Positions 47,010-57,576 of a stretch of 64,000 nt of DNA are shown here, piece by piece (the first letter of the stretch is position 1; each line of letters begins with the position of its first letter). Under the pieces are notes generated by a model that was given only the letters and a program-made list of their open reading frames with translations, made no database searches and was not told the DNA's origin. Source of the DNA: Scolanthus callimorphus (Eukaryota; Cnidaria; Anthozoa; Actiniaria; Edwardsiidae); contig CM066916.1 of assembly GCA_033964015.1 (NCBI GenBank), forward strand, positions 10,022,501 through 10,086,500, given 5' to 3'. The translations under genes were made by a program, and so were the position numbers.

Positions 47010-47404
47010 AAGAGTGATAAGTTAAGAACTTACCGATTATTCAAGACGGAGTTTAGTTTTGAAAAGTATTTAGACGAGGTCAAAATTGTAAAACACAGAA
47101 CAGCCTTGACTAAACTCCGTATTAGTAATCATAGTCTCGAAATAGAAAGGGGCAGATACGGCCCGAAACGTAAGGAGCCCCATCAAAGATTTTGCCCTTT
47201 TTTCCTTTTTGCAAGGATTTAGTAGAGGACGAAAAACATTTCCTCCTTAACTGTCCTCTATATGAAGATCTTAGGCAACCCCTAATTAGCTCAATTCACT
47301 TCAGACAAAAAAGCTATCCCCTGATCAGCTTTTTAAGGTTATTATTAACCCTCCTTCCAGTCTACAAAAATGAGTTCAAAATATATATTCGATTGTATGA
47401 CTAG
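47010..47404 (+). pseudogene. Non-LTR retrotransposon ORF2 C-terminal fragment, frameshifted
   Basis: One frame gives LRTYRLFKTEFSFEKYLDEV then HRTALTKLRISNHSLEIERG. After a frame change near 47190-47220 it continues VEDEKHFLLNCPLYEDLR. This is the post-RT region with a degenerate zinc-knuckle segment seen in invertebrate LINEs. The rest is absent, and it ends in a stop at about 47404. Confidence 0.65.
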
Positions 47405-47448
47405 TTTTACGGGAAAACTAGGTGGTCTGCGTCGGCGGAGACGTGAAC

Positions 47449-47884
47449 ATGAACAACAACAACCAAAGGTTGAGATTTATGTTAAACGCCGTGGAAAAAT
47501 GGTGTTTTGCTGACGTTTCGAGCGTTAGCCCTTCGCTCCGACGAGGGGCTAACGCTCGAAACGTCAGCAAAACACCATTTTTCCACGGCGTTTACCACTG
47601 TATGCATTGCTACGCGACCTTCAAAATTAAGTGTTGCGATTTTTAATATCAATTTTCTTGAACAGAGAGTTAAACATTCTAGGCAAGGGAAGCCAAAGGA
47701 TAGCTTAAAACCATTTTGGTTGATTTTGCAATCAATATCGATCCAGTAAAGCAGCCGAATCCAGCGTTTTGGTTTGATTGACGGCTAAAAATCGCCAATC
47801 GCCCATCGCAACATTGACTTTTGAGGTCGCGTAGCAATGCATAGAGTGGTAACATAAATCTCAACCTTTGGTTGTTGTTGTTCA
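47449..47884. mobile_element. Foldback repeat with Penelope-like GCTAACGCTCGAAACGTCAGC motif
   Basis: Nested inverted repeats: AACAACAACCAAAGGTTGAG (47454) against CTCAACCTTTGGTTGTTGTT (47862); CACTGTATGCATTGCTACGC against GCGTAGCAATGCATAGAGTG; and a tight hairpin 47489-47595 built from CCGTGGAAAAATGGTGTTTT and its complement. The hairpin contains GCTAACGCTCGAAACGTCAG on both strands, a motif I associate with ends of Penelope-like elements and their hammerhead ribozymes. The association is from memory and unverified. Confidence 0.55.
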
Positions 47885-47984
47885 TATATATTCGATTGTT
47901 TTGAAAAAAGGAAGAAAAATATAAATCTAAAATTATTTATTGGGCCAACACCGACGTATATTATATTTTTTATGTCTATGTCTA

Positions 47985-48285
47985 CGGGTGCTCGTCGGGA
48001 CATCGGAAAATATACCCTAAAAATACCAGGACATAAAACATCAACCCCTAAAAGATACTTTAAAATAATAACAACAAAAAACTTTTTTGTTATTGTTTAT
48101 TGTTTCTCATCCAGCATATCCCTTGTGTTTTGGAGCTATAAATGAATAAAAGCCAGAAAACGTTTTGCTTGGTTTGTGACCATAAAAAATACCATTTAGT
48201 AAAAGCCACAATATTTCTACAGTACGCCCCTAACAAATACCGGACAGTCGATTTTGACCCCTAAAAAATACAACAAGGACACCTA
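47985..48285. repeat. CCCCTAAAAAATACC-type repeat, degraded
   Basis: GGGTGCTCGTCGGGACATCGG is followed by TACCCTAAAAATACCAGG and CCCCTAAAAAATACAAC, as in the better preserved element at 55378-55678. Confidence 0.55.
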
Positions 48286-48399
48286 CCAGGTCGAAATGTG
48301 AAGACACAATCTCTCTAGTGTCAAAAGCTCATGCTAGTCTACTTCTTCATCGCTTTACCAGTGTATGGGTGCCAATCTAAACTGCAGAGAACCTGTCTT

Positions 48400-48621
48400 G
48401 GGGCCGGACGTTGAATATACCCGCATCTACTCGGTGTACACGTTACAATGGCGGCTCCAGGATAGGTGCGGACTCCGCACCCCTTTTAGCAGTACAAAAA
48501 TGTAGAAAAACGATACGCGATTTCGTACATTTCATAACCGTGCGATTGACATAATTAATCGTGGTAAGGTTTGACCTCTTATTCAAGATGATTGTCTCTA
48601 ACCAGGTTATACTGGTCATAC
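48400..48621 (+). pseudogene. Relics of a UDP-glycosyltransferase gene
   Basis: Positions 48500-48621 resemble the 5' flank and first codons of the intact UGT at 51032 (GGTAAGGTTTGACCTCTTAT, TCAAGATGATTGTCTCTAAC, TGGTCATACTT). The match ends exactly at the TTAA where the foldback element begins. A second short resemblance (48418-48455, CTCGGTGTACACG) echoes the internal RPLGAHVIM region. No open frame survives. Confidence 0.55.
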
Positions 48622-48625
48622 TTAA

Positions 48626-50281
48626 GGTGGATCGACCCAGTAATTTTGTACCCATGCCAACCAATTTTGAACCTCTCATATAAAAACAGGTTGATTTCTA
48701 TCGCGCAGCCAATATAACACATATGCTACCAATAGACTGAAATACATGTCAATACAAAAGTTGGGGAGATCGGAGTTAGTATCACGTGACAATCGGGCTA
48801 CGCCTATTTTACTCTCAGCCCAGTTTCAAGCTGTAACGACATTTTTTCGAAAAATGCTCTACGGTACCTCGAGATGGAGTAGTTGCCTCCGTGTAACCGA
48901 AGTTACAAGTTCTACAAGACCGATTTGAAGATATTTTAGGATTTATAAATAATGGCTATAATTTATGTAAAATTCAGTGAAGTGAATAAATATGTCAGAG
49001 TTCTTCATGGTTATTAATTGCAGGATTTTATAGCCAAATCTATTTGTAATTGTTCAAGGAAGGTCATGCTTTTGATGAAAATTAAATATTATTTTGCGAT
49101 TTCGAAAAATATAGAAATGTACGTATCAACATAATTCCTCCACGCATCGGCTCAACGCGAAATTTGGGCCTACTTTCACGAAATTTGGTCTGATTTAAAA
49201 AATCGTAGTTTTTTTCGCTCCAAAATTTTGGACGACTCCAATCGATCAATGTAAAGTTTATCTCCAACGTTTCATAGCAACTGAAATCCTCAAAGGCTGT
49301 CAACTGGGGACGCAAAGATCGGTAAATATTGGATTAATTTCTATAGTTTCTTTTCTGGGATTTGCTTTTGTTCCCCACTCGGCACAAAATCGAATTCCAA
49401 TGGAGCGCACGTGGGCTTGTCCTTGCTTGGCTAGTCTCCGATGATGATAATTTTCTGAGGTTCTTTGGTCTTTTGTTATGCATTTAATTACCATACGGGG
49501 GACGATTCGTAGAGCAGTCAACCGCGAATATCAACGGGTGCCGCATTGGAAGAACAAAACTACACGAGTCCATCCAATATTTACTGATCTTTGCGTCCAC
49601 ATTGATGCACAGTTGATGCCCATAGAAAATTTCAATTGATATGAAACGGCGGAGATAAACTTTACATTGATCGATTGGAGTCGTCCAAAATTTTGGAGCG
49701 AAAAAAACTACGATTTTTAAATCAGACCAAATTTCGTGAAATTAGGCCCAAATTTCGCACTGAGCCGATTCGTGGAGGAATTATGTTGATACGTACATTT
49801 CTATATTTTTTGAAATCACAAAATAATATTAAATTTTAATCAAAAGCATGACCTTCCTTGAACAATTACAAATAGATTGGGCTATAAAAACCTTCAATTT
49901 ATAACCATGAAGTATCAAACTCTGTCATGTTAATTCATAACATATATCCCTGATTTATAAATCCTAAAATATCTTCAGATCGGTCTTGTAGAATTTAGTC
50001 AAACTTCGGTTACACGTTGGCAATCAGTCAATCTCGAGGTACCGTAGAGCATTTTTCGAAAAAATGTCGTTACAGCCTGAAACTGGTGTGAGAGTGGAAA
50101 TAGACGTGGCCCAATTGTCGCGTGATACTAACTCCGATCTACCCAAAGTTTGTACTGACATGTATTTCAGTCTATTGATAGCATGTGTGTTATATTGGCT
50201 GCGCGATAGAAATCAACCTGCTTTTATATGAGAGGTTCAAAATTGGTTGGCATGGGTACAAAATTACTGGGTCGATCCACC
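48626..50281. mobile_element. 1.66 kb foldback element, arms about 700 bp, TTAA on both sides
   Basis: The ends GGTGGATCGACCCAGTAATT and AATTACTGGGTCGATCCACC are inverted and bordered by TTAA at 48622-48625 and 50282-50285. The arms match through about 49330 and from about 49590, with small indels, and surround a loop of about 250 bp. No transposase is seen. A fragment of the same family lies at 22871-23046, also followed by TTAA. The element adjoins the relic UGT 5' end. Confidence 0.85.
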
Positions 50282-50285
50282 TTAA

Positions 50286-51031
50286 TTAAAAGACGTGGCT
50301 CTACCCGCCCTATTGACAAATCTGGCTATTAAAAACAAAAACGCACCCCCTTAGGGTTGTCTAAACTATAGGAATTTGAAAGTTCCCGCAGGACACCAGG
50401 TGTGTATAGGTATTTTTATACTCCATGCCTCGTTATTGTTTTGTGCGTGAGATTAGAAATAAATCTGAATATGCCTATAGGGCTCTATAGGGCAAGATCA
50501 CGTTAGCCGTAATACCCGTCAGCTTGAAAATCAACTCCACAAAATTAAAGGCAGCATTTTTGAGCTGCTCATCATTAGGAGTGTCATTTTACCACACAAT
50601 TTTGAACGAGCAGCGCATTTTTTATCATGTTTGTTATACGACAAGTTTATAAGGTTTTTATTTTGTGTTACTATAGAAATGTGTACGATTTAGTCACTGA
50701 AGCGGTCGGGTATCATCTTTAAATACAAAATTTAAAATGACTGAGTCTTCCAAGGAAACCCCAGGATTCTTCCTCCTGTAACATTTCCCATAATGAACAT
50801 AATTTATAGAGGATGGTTCGTGAAACGGAATCTAAAAAAGGAATCCTTTTTTTTTCATTTTAGGGTGATCCCTAAAAGAATTCCACTATAGATCACGCAA
50901 GCATTGATCACGGCAGGGAAGCTGCGAAGCAATGTACATCATAAATGCCATTGGCAAAGTAGACAAACGATACGCGCGATTCCGTACATTTCATTGCGTT
51001 AACCTTGGTAAGGTTTGACCTCTTATTCAAG
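50286..51031. other. Upstream region of UGT copy 1
   Basis: No exon recognised. The last 90 bp before the start (ACGATACGCGCGATTCCGTA, CATTTCATTGCG, GGTAAGGTTTGACCTCTTAT) are shared with the UGT relic at 48500-48621 and partly with the sequence before UGT copy 2. They probably form the conserved promoter or 5' UTR of this UGT group. Confidence 0.45.
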
Positions 51032-52615
51032 ATGACTGTCTCTAACGTTATGCTGCTGGTCATACTTTCCATAATATTGTGCTTGGATACTGTACGGAGT
51101 ATCCACATTATTGGAGTACCCATAGCGAGTGTAAGCCATGGACGAGTGTTGGCGAAAATCGGCGAAGAGCTTGTGCGGCGGGGACATCAATACACACTAG
51201 TCATTCCTGCTTGGGAAGAACACTACTTCAAACACCATGAAGCCCACAACTCGGGGTATAGAGTAAAAGGGCATCAAACACGTCTGAACGAAGAAGACTT
51301 TGAGGCCATTTGGATAGATAACATGAACGGTAACTGGGACTTAACAGACGCGGAACGGTTTTACTGGAACACTTGCAATGATCTTCTAAGCAACGAAGAA
51401 TACATTCGCAGTCTGGGTAAAGTAGACTTTATGTTATGTGATGTTGTTGGACGGTGTTGTCCAGTTCTAGCAGAAATACTAAAGATCAAGAGAGTAGATA
51501 TTTCTCCAATAGGATTTTTCGACCCATTGATTCCCTCGCTCCATAACCACCCTTCGCCACCTTCGATCGCTCCAGCGGCTTTCGCTAATCTTCCTAAGGC
51601 CATGAGCTTACTCGAGCGGGCTGGGAACACTCTAATTCATTTGATTATTTATTGGAACTTGCCATCGGACAATACAAAATACACCAGCCTAATGTTCAAG
51701 TATGCCAGGAATTCACCATACGCGAACTTCTACGAGCTTGTACGGTCTTCAGGCCTGCTGCTGATTCCGTGGGATTTCGCTTTTGAATACCCACGTCCAC
51801 TCGGTGCACACGTGATCATGGTGGGCGCAATCATACCAGGCCCTCCTCGTCAGTTGCCTAGCAACATACAAAGCGCTGTCCTGGCAACCGATTCTGATAT
51901 AGTTCTTGTGTCGTTTGGAACTTTAATTAAGAATTTTAGTGATTCATTTGTTAGTTCTTTGGCGAGTGGCCTAGCGCAAGCTCCTGCACTTGTAATTTGG
52001 AAGTGCGTAGGGAAAACCCCTTCTCAGCTCGGCAATAACACTGTTATTTACCCGTGGATTCCCCAGAACGACCTGCTAGCTCATCCTAAAGTGAAGGCGT
52101 TTGTAACACACGGTGGCATTCATAGCCTTCAAGAAGCTGCTTATCACGGGGTCCCTGTGGTAGTCATTCCACTATTTGGTGACCAGTTTGCAAACGCTGT
52201 AAAAGTGAAGGAGGCTGGATTTGCTGAAGTTCTGGACTGGAATACACTCACACCGGGTGATCTTGCGGGAGCTGTAAACAAAGTGATGACAAACAAGTCG
52301 TACAAAGAGAACGCTGATCGAGTGTCACGAAGGATGCGCGTCCCTGGATGCGCTGAGTCAGCGGTTTGTGCCTGTAGCCCGACCCAGGTCGCCGCGAACT
52401 GGATCGAGTACGGAGTGCAAACCGAAGGCGCACTGCACATGCGCAGTGAAGCGGATCATCTTTCTTTTGTTCAGTACTATCTTATCGATGTCATAGCGGT
52501 GCTTGTGTGCGCCTTTGTCGTGTTTGTTATTCTCGTAATATTTAGTGTAAGGACGGCCTTTCGGGGTCTACGGTCTACGAGCAAGTTACAGAGCAAAATT
52601 TTAAAAAAGGACTAA
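51032..52615 (+). CDS. UDP-glycosyltransferase (GT1 family), tandem copy 1, intronless
   Basis: ER membrane enzyme that transfers a sugar from a UDP-sugar to small hydrophobic acceptors. 527 aa in one exon. It has an N-terminal signal peptide (MTVSNVMLLVILSIILC), the catalytic His in ASVSHGR (residue 36) and the partner Asp in FMLCD. The UDPGT signature runs from WIPQNDLLAHPKVKAFVTHG through HGVPVVVIPLFGDQ. A C-terminal membrane anchor (residues about 485-510) is followed by a short basic cytosolic tail. I chose the ATG at 51032 rather than 51005 because copy 2 starts there and the signal peptide then begins properly. The tail (GLRSTSKLQSKILKKD) is read in a different frame from copy 2 because of a 7 bp duplication plus two single-base insertions. 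It therefore lacks the KxKxx ER-retrieval pattern of copy 2. Acceptor unknown. Confidence 0.93.
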   Translation: MTVSNVMLLVILSIILCLDTVRSIHIIGVPIASVSHGRVLAKIGEELVRRGHQYTLVIPAWEEHYFKHHEAHNSGYRVKGHQTRLNEEDFEAIWIDNMNGNWDLTDAERFYWNTCNDLLSNEEYIRSLGKVDFMLCDVVGRCCPVLAEILKIKRVDISPIGFFDPLIPSLHNHPSPPSIAPAAFANLPKAMSLLERAGNTLIHLIIYWNLPSDNTKYTSLMFKYARNSPYANFYELVRSSGLLLIPWDFAFEYPRPLGAHVIMVGAIIPGPPRQLPSNIQSAVLATDSDIVLVSFGTLIKNFSDSFVSSLASGLAQAPALVIWKCVGKTPSQLGNNTVIYPWIPQNDLLAHPKVKAFVTHGGIHSLQEAAYHGVPVVVIPLFGDQFANAVKVKEAGFAEVLDWNTLTPGDLAGAVNKVMTNKSYKENADRVSRRMRVPGCAESAVCACSPTQVAANWIEYGVQTEGALHMRSEADHLSFVQYYLIDVIAVLVCAFVVFVILVIFSVRTAFRGLRSTSKLQSKILKKD

Positions 52616-53156
52616 CTAGCAATTCATTAAAGATCCTAGTAGAAGCACATAAATTTCAGGCTATTAAAGGTGACTCCACGAAAAGTCCAAGCGTATTTTC
52701 TGTAAATAATAAATTCGGTCATAACTTTTATAATATTCGTGTGACGGATATCAAACATTGAGGACAGTAGGAGGTATCTTTTAGCAATTGTTTAACATAT
52801 TGCGATCTTTATTTGCGTCAATACTTTGAATAATATCCCGGCTAAAGTGGACCCCTTGTTCCTTTTTAAACATCTCTAATATTCATCTTGGCACAGTTCG
52901 AATACAATAGACGGAGTGTTGTTTTCTGATAAGCAATGCATTCAAGAGCGCTATTCACTGTTTATCAACTTTGCCATTGTAATGCTAATGTGCCAAACCG
53001 TAGATTGAATAGCGCCCTTTGTTCTGTGAACCAATCGATCTCTGGTTGGCACATTAATAACAATAGATAAGTCAGCGTGAACAGCGCTATATACATTTCA
53101 TCATTGATTGACATTATCCTGGTACGGTTTGACCTCTTATTCAAGGGCCTTCAAAG
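52616..53156. other. Spacer between the two UGT copies
   Basis: The first 240 bp (to about 52865) repeat after copy 2 with minor changes (TAACTAGCAATTCATTAAAG, ATTCGGTCATAACTTTTATA, CAGTAGGAGGTATCTTTTAG), so the duplicated unit includes the 3' flank. The middle (52870-53100) is not found after copy 2. It carries GAGCGCTATTCACTGTTTAT and TAGATTGAATAGCGCCC and may be a small insertion. Confidence 0.55.
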
Positions 53157-54731
53157 ATGACTGTCTCTAACCTTGTGCTGCTGGTCATACTTTCCATAAT
53201 ATTGTGCTTGGATACTGTACGGAGTATCCACATTATTGGAGTACCCATAGCGAGTGTCAGCCATGGACGAGTGTTGGCGAAAATCGGCAAAGAGCTTGTG
53301 CGACGGGGACATAAATACACACTAGTCATTCCTGCTTGGGAAGAACACTACTTCAAACACCATGAAGCCCACAACTCGGGGTATAGAGTAAAAGGGCATC
53401 AAACACGTCTGAACGAAGAAGACTTTGAGGCCATTTGGATAGACAACATGAACGGTAACTGGGACTTAATGGACGCGGAACGGTTTTACTTGAACACTTG
53501 CAATGATCTTCTAAGCAACGAAGAATACATTCGCAGTCTGGGTAAAGTAGACTTTATGTTATGTGATGTTGCTGGATCATGTTGTCCAATTCTGGCAGAA
53601 ATGCTAAAGATCAAGAGAGTAGATATATCACCAGTGGGACTTTTCGTCCCAATGCTTCCCTTCATGCACAACTTCGCCTCGCCACTTTCGATCGCCCCAG
53701 TGGCGTGGACTAAATTTTCTCAGACTATGAGCTTACTCGAGCGGACTGGGAATTCGCTTCTTTTTTTGCTTGCTTATTCGAGGTGTCAATCAATAAATGC
53801 AAAATACACCAATCTAATGTTTCAGTACGCAAAGAATTCCTCGTACAAGAGTTTTCACGAGCTCGTACGGTCTTCAGGCCTGCTGCTGATTCCGTGGGAT
53901 TTCGCTTTTGAATACCCTCGTCCACTCGGTGCACACGTGATCATGGTGGGCGCAATCATACCAGGCCCTCCTCGTCAGTTGCCTAGCAACATACAAAGCG
54001 CTGTCCTGGCAACCGATTCTGATATAGTTCTTGTGTCGTTTGGAACTTTAATTAAGAATTTTAGTTATTCATTTGTTAGTTCTTTGGCGAGTGGCCTAGC
54101 GCAAGCTCCTGCACTTGTAATTTGGAAGTACGTAGGGAAAACCCCTTCTCAGCTCGGCAATAACACTGTTATTTACCCGTGGATTCCCCAGAACGATCTG
54201 CTAGCTCATCCTAAAGTGAAGGCGTTTGTAACGCACGGCGGGATCCACAGCCTTCAAGAAGCTGCTTATCACGGGGTCCCTGTGGTAGTCATTCCACTAT
54301 TTGGTGACCAGTTTGCAAACGCTGTAAAAGTGAAGGAAGCTGGATTTGCTGAAGTTCTGGACTGGAATACACTCACACCGGGTGATCTTGCGGGAGCTGT
54401 AAACAAAGTGATGACAAACAAGTCGTACAAAGAGAAAGCTGATGGTGTGTCACGAAGGATGCGCGTCCCTGGATGCGCTGAGTCAGCGGTTTGTGCCTGT
54501 AGCCCGACCCAGGTCGCCGCGAACTGGATCGAGTACGGAGTGCAAACCGAAGGCGCACTGCACATGCGCAGTGAAGCGGATCATCTTTCTTTTGTTCAGT
54601 ACTATCTCATCGATGTCATAGCGGTGCTTGTGTGCGCCTTTGCCGTGTTTGTTATTCTCGTAATATTCAGTGTAAGGACGGCCTTTCGGGGTCTACGAGC
54701 AAGTTACAGAGCAAAATTTAAAAAGGACTAA
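53157..54731 (+). CDS. UDP-glycosyltransferase (GT1 family), tandem copy 2, intronless
   Basis: Paralogue of the gene at 51032, same orientation, 524 aa, one exon. Signal peptide, ASVSHGR catalytic His, FMLCD and the full UDPGT signature are all present. Compared with copy 1, the first about 140 residues differ at roughly six sites and the last about 270 at only a few. Residues about 140-245, which belong to the acceptor-binding half, differ at about 40 of 104. The two enzymes therefore probably share the donor sugar and differ in acceptor. The tail ends AKFKKD, a KxKxx-type dilysine ER-retrieval signal. The high identity outside the variable block implies recent duplication or gene conversion. 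Confidence 0.93.
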   Translation: MTVSNLVLLVILSIILCLDTVRSIHIIGVPIASVSHGRVLAKIGKELVRRGHKYTLVIPAWEEHYFKHHEAHNSGYRVKGHQTRLNEEDFEAIWIDNMNGNWDLMDAERFYLNTCNDLLSNEEYIRSLGKVDFMLCDVAGSCCPILAEMLKIKRVDISPVGLFVPMLPFMHNFASPLSIAPVAWTKFSQTMSLLERTGNSLLFLLAYSRCQSINAKYTNLMFQYAKNSSYKSFHELVRSSGLLLIPWDFAFEYPRPLGAHVIMVGAIIPGPPRQLPSNIQSAVLATDSDIVLVSFGTLIKNFSYSFVSSLASGLAQAPALVIWKYVGKTPSQLGNNTVIYPWIPQNDLLAHPKVKAFVTHGGIHSLQEAAYHGVPVVVIPLFGDQFANAVKVKEAGFAEVLDWNTLTPGDLAGAVNKVMTNKSYKEKADGVSRRMRVPGCAESAVCACSPTQVAANWIEYGVQTEGALHMRSEADHLSFVQYYLIDVIAVLVCAFAVFVILVIFSVRTAFRGLRASYRAKFKKD

Positions 54732-55377
54732 CTAGCAATTCATTAAAGATCCTAGTATACATAAGCACACAAATTTCAGGCTATTACAGGTGACTCTACG
54801 TATTTTCTGTAAATATAAATTCGGTCATAACTTTTATAATATTCGTGACGTATATCAAACTTTGAGGACAGTAGGAGGTATCTTTTAGCAATAGTTGAAC
54901 ATATTGCGATCTTTATTTGCGTTAATACTTTTAATAATATCCCGGCTACAGTGGGCCCCCTTGTTCCTCTTTAAACATCTCTAAAACAAAATTGCGCTAT
55001 CATTTTTGTACGAAATTTCAAAAATGGTGTTCAATGTAATTGCTTCAGATATTTAGAGATTCTTAAACAAATAAATAAGCAAACAAATAAAGAAATCTCA
55101 ACTTTTGGTTCCACCCGAGATCGCTAAGATCGTTGTACAATAAAAATTCCATTTGCTGTCTTGGTCTAAAACGACTAGCGTTGTTTGTAACCAAGTTAGC
55201 GAAGAATGCTCTATTGTTCACGTCACGCTATAAACGAAGATAACTTTCTTTGCTCTTTGTTGCATATATCACTGTCACTGGCATGGCTGAGAGATTTTCT
55301 CTCTGGACGCAGGCAACGCGTCATCGTCAATGGGACTTGTTCCGACTGGTCGCCCGTGTTATCAGCTCTAAGGTTAA

Positions 55378-55678
55378 AATGCTAGGGGTGACCGTCGGGA
55401 AACTCGAATTTTGACCCTAAAAATACCTGGCCCTAAAATTTCACCCTCAGTCTGAAAATACCCTAAAAATACCAACAATTTTGACAGATTAAATTTTATT
55501 CTGGCCGTTTATTTAATATACATCAAATGTATCCTCTCGACTTTCAAAAACACTACCTTATTTGCGTGAGAACCCCCTAAAAAATACCTATTTTTCTTAC
55601 TATACCGTTTTTTATTTTCGAACCCCTAAAAAATACCGATTTCAACCCCTAAAAAATACGATGGTCACCCCTAGCATT
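55378..55678. mobile_element. MITE with AATGCTAGGGGTGACC ends and TAAAAAATACC units
   Basis: The ends AATGCTAGGGGTGACCGTCG and GATGGTCACCCCTAGCATT are inverted. Internal CCCTAAAAATACC and CCCCTAAAAAATACC repeats are shared with 47985-48285. Confidence 0.75.
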
Positions 55679-55774
55679 CGAATATAGGAATACATTTTTT
55701 ATGTATTTCAGTTTTTTTTTCTAATAACAAATATTGAAAGGCTCCACTAGTATGCTCCTGATTAACTTATCCAT

Positions 55775-55892
55775 ATTATATACTGACATAATATTAATAT
55801 TCTTAATAGCCTCTAGGGGCACAGCCAAAAAATATTATATACTGACATAATATTAATATTCTTAATAGCCTCTAAGGGCACAGCCAAAAAAT
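55775..55892 (+). repeat. 59 bp tandem duplication
   Basis: Two adjacent copies of ATTATATACTGACATAATAT followed by TAATATTCTTAATAGCCTCT and GGGCACAGCCAAAAAAT differ by about two bases. Confidence 0.85.
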
Positions 55893-57576
55893 ACTGTAAA
55901 GTACGGGAAAATTCTAAATGTATAGATGAAATAGCAACAAAAAAGCCTGCCAACCCCTTTGAGAATATTCTGGATATGGGATGCCCCATCTGCATAGCTG
56001 GTGGGTTTGGGTTTTTTTTCAAGACATTTTTTATGTGAGTACAAAATTATTCACAAATTTTCATGCATTTCTGGTTGCCTTGAGGCCTAAAATTACAAAA
56101 CACTGTGTAACAATCAGAATAATTAGAACTCATTATGTACATCGTAACAGAGAATTCTTCCAATATACTTGTCCATTCTACTCTCAAATCCAATCAGTCT
56201 GCTGATCATTTCCTAAATCCATGAACTTATGTTGCCAAAACCCAGAAGTGAAATCCGGGACCTTGAGAAAAGAGCACTGAATCTGATTGTTGTTTTGTGT
56301 GTGTTTTGGGGGTGACCCCCACAAGATTGTCAAATTCCCATTTCCATTCACTTTCATGGTAGGTCCATAAAGCCTACCGTCATGATCTCTTTGTAGTTAA
56401 AGGGCTATTTCTCAAACCTAGACTGGTATTTTGCAGGAGTTGATACAGGAATTTAAAATAAAGAGGGGGGGGGGGGGACATGGGACTTCTAGCAGGTGAC
56501 TTTTAATCCCAGTAAGAATTAAATTAGAACCATTCTTAATCTTTGAAGGCTTCAGAGGAAAAACAATTCCCCAAACCCATGCAGGTTACCATTAATGGGG
56601 AAAATAAGATTTCTCATGTCAGACTTTGGAGTGAACACAATTATAGACTAATTATATCCAAAATAAATTCAATAAAAGCTATTTTAATTGTTGTCAAGTC
56701 TCTATCATCTATAATTTTTGCTTTACCCATTCAATGTAAATAAGTATCTAAAAACAGAAATTTAAACACTTCCAGTACCTTAAATTGTAGAATTCAGTTG
56801 TGTTGCTCATGCTTTCCACGCCAGTTTAAGGCTTATGTAAATCCAGGAGGAGCTTTTCAGTGATTCATGCCCAGTCAGTTTCTCCTCCCATTGCTGTCGT
56901 AAAATGGCTTCAAAATCAAAAGCGTTTCTACTGTACTCTACGTCTTATAGACGGGGAAGTATAAAAGTCTTATTTATTAAATCAAGATGAGTTTTGTCAC
57001 TCGTTCATGAGAAAAGGCCAAATCTTGCACGAGGTCCGCATTGGATTTCACAAAAACATATTCCATTTCAACGTTCCTCCTTGAACTTCAAATCCCAAAG
57101 ACGAACTTCAAATCCAAGTGGATCTCGTGGTATCAGCAATTCATACTAGTAAGGCATAAAATCAACAGCACTACTTCTTCTAGCAACCAAAGTTAAAAAA
57201 AAGTTAATGCCTAAAAAGTCGGCAAGACAGCCAAAAGTCCCTCATTTAAGTAGTCTTTTCTACAACCTTGTCCTTTTCCATTAATATCCATACCGACATC
57301 TGGAAGTATTGATATACTTAATTTAAGCTTTGTTGAATCCATTTCTGTGACACGGCCCAGAAAACTGACGAGCGATAAAATATGCTTTCTTGTCAACATT
57401 CGCCGTATTTCTTTCACGTCATTTTCCTTCCGAGTTAATCCCGCTTGTCTGCATCTCCCTTTGATTGTAAAATGCACAAGAAAAAGCTCAGAATTCTAAC
57501 CTCAGCACAGGTAAATGGTAAAATATACTAGCAAAGAGAAATAATGTCGCTTCTGTTCTGATAGTGATCTGCCGAA

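Larger units (their letters stand above)
54732..57576. other. Intergenic, repeat-rich, no gene recognised
   Basis: It begins with the duplicated UGT 3' flank (to about 54985). It then holds a MITE at 55378-55678, a 59 bp tandem duplication at 55775-55892 and a G13 run at 56464. An unrecognised minus-strand open frame (57211-57477, about 88 codons) has no family signature. Nothing else is supportable. Confidence 0.5.

Noticed and set aside
52144..54565. Antisense open frames of 60-98 codons within both UGT genes
   Set aside because: They are shadows of conserved coding sequence. The two are near identical only because the sense genes are.
57211..57477. 88-codon minus-strand open frame
   Set aside because: I recognise no domain. 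A resemblance of RKHILSLVSFLGRV to retroelement polymerase linkers was too weak to call.
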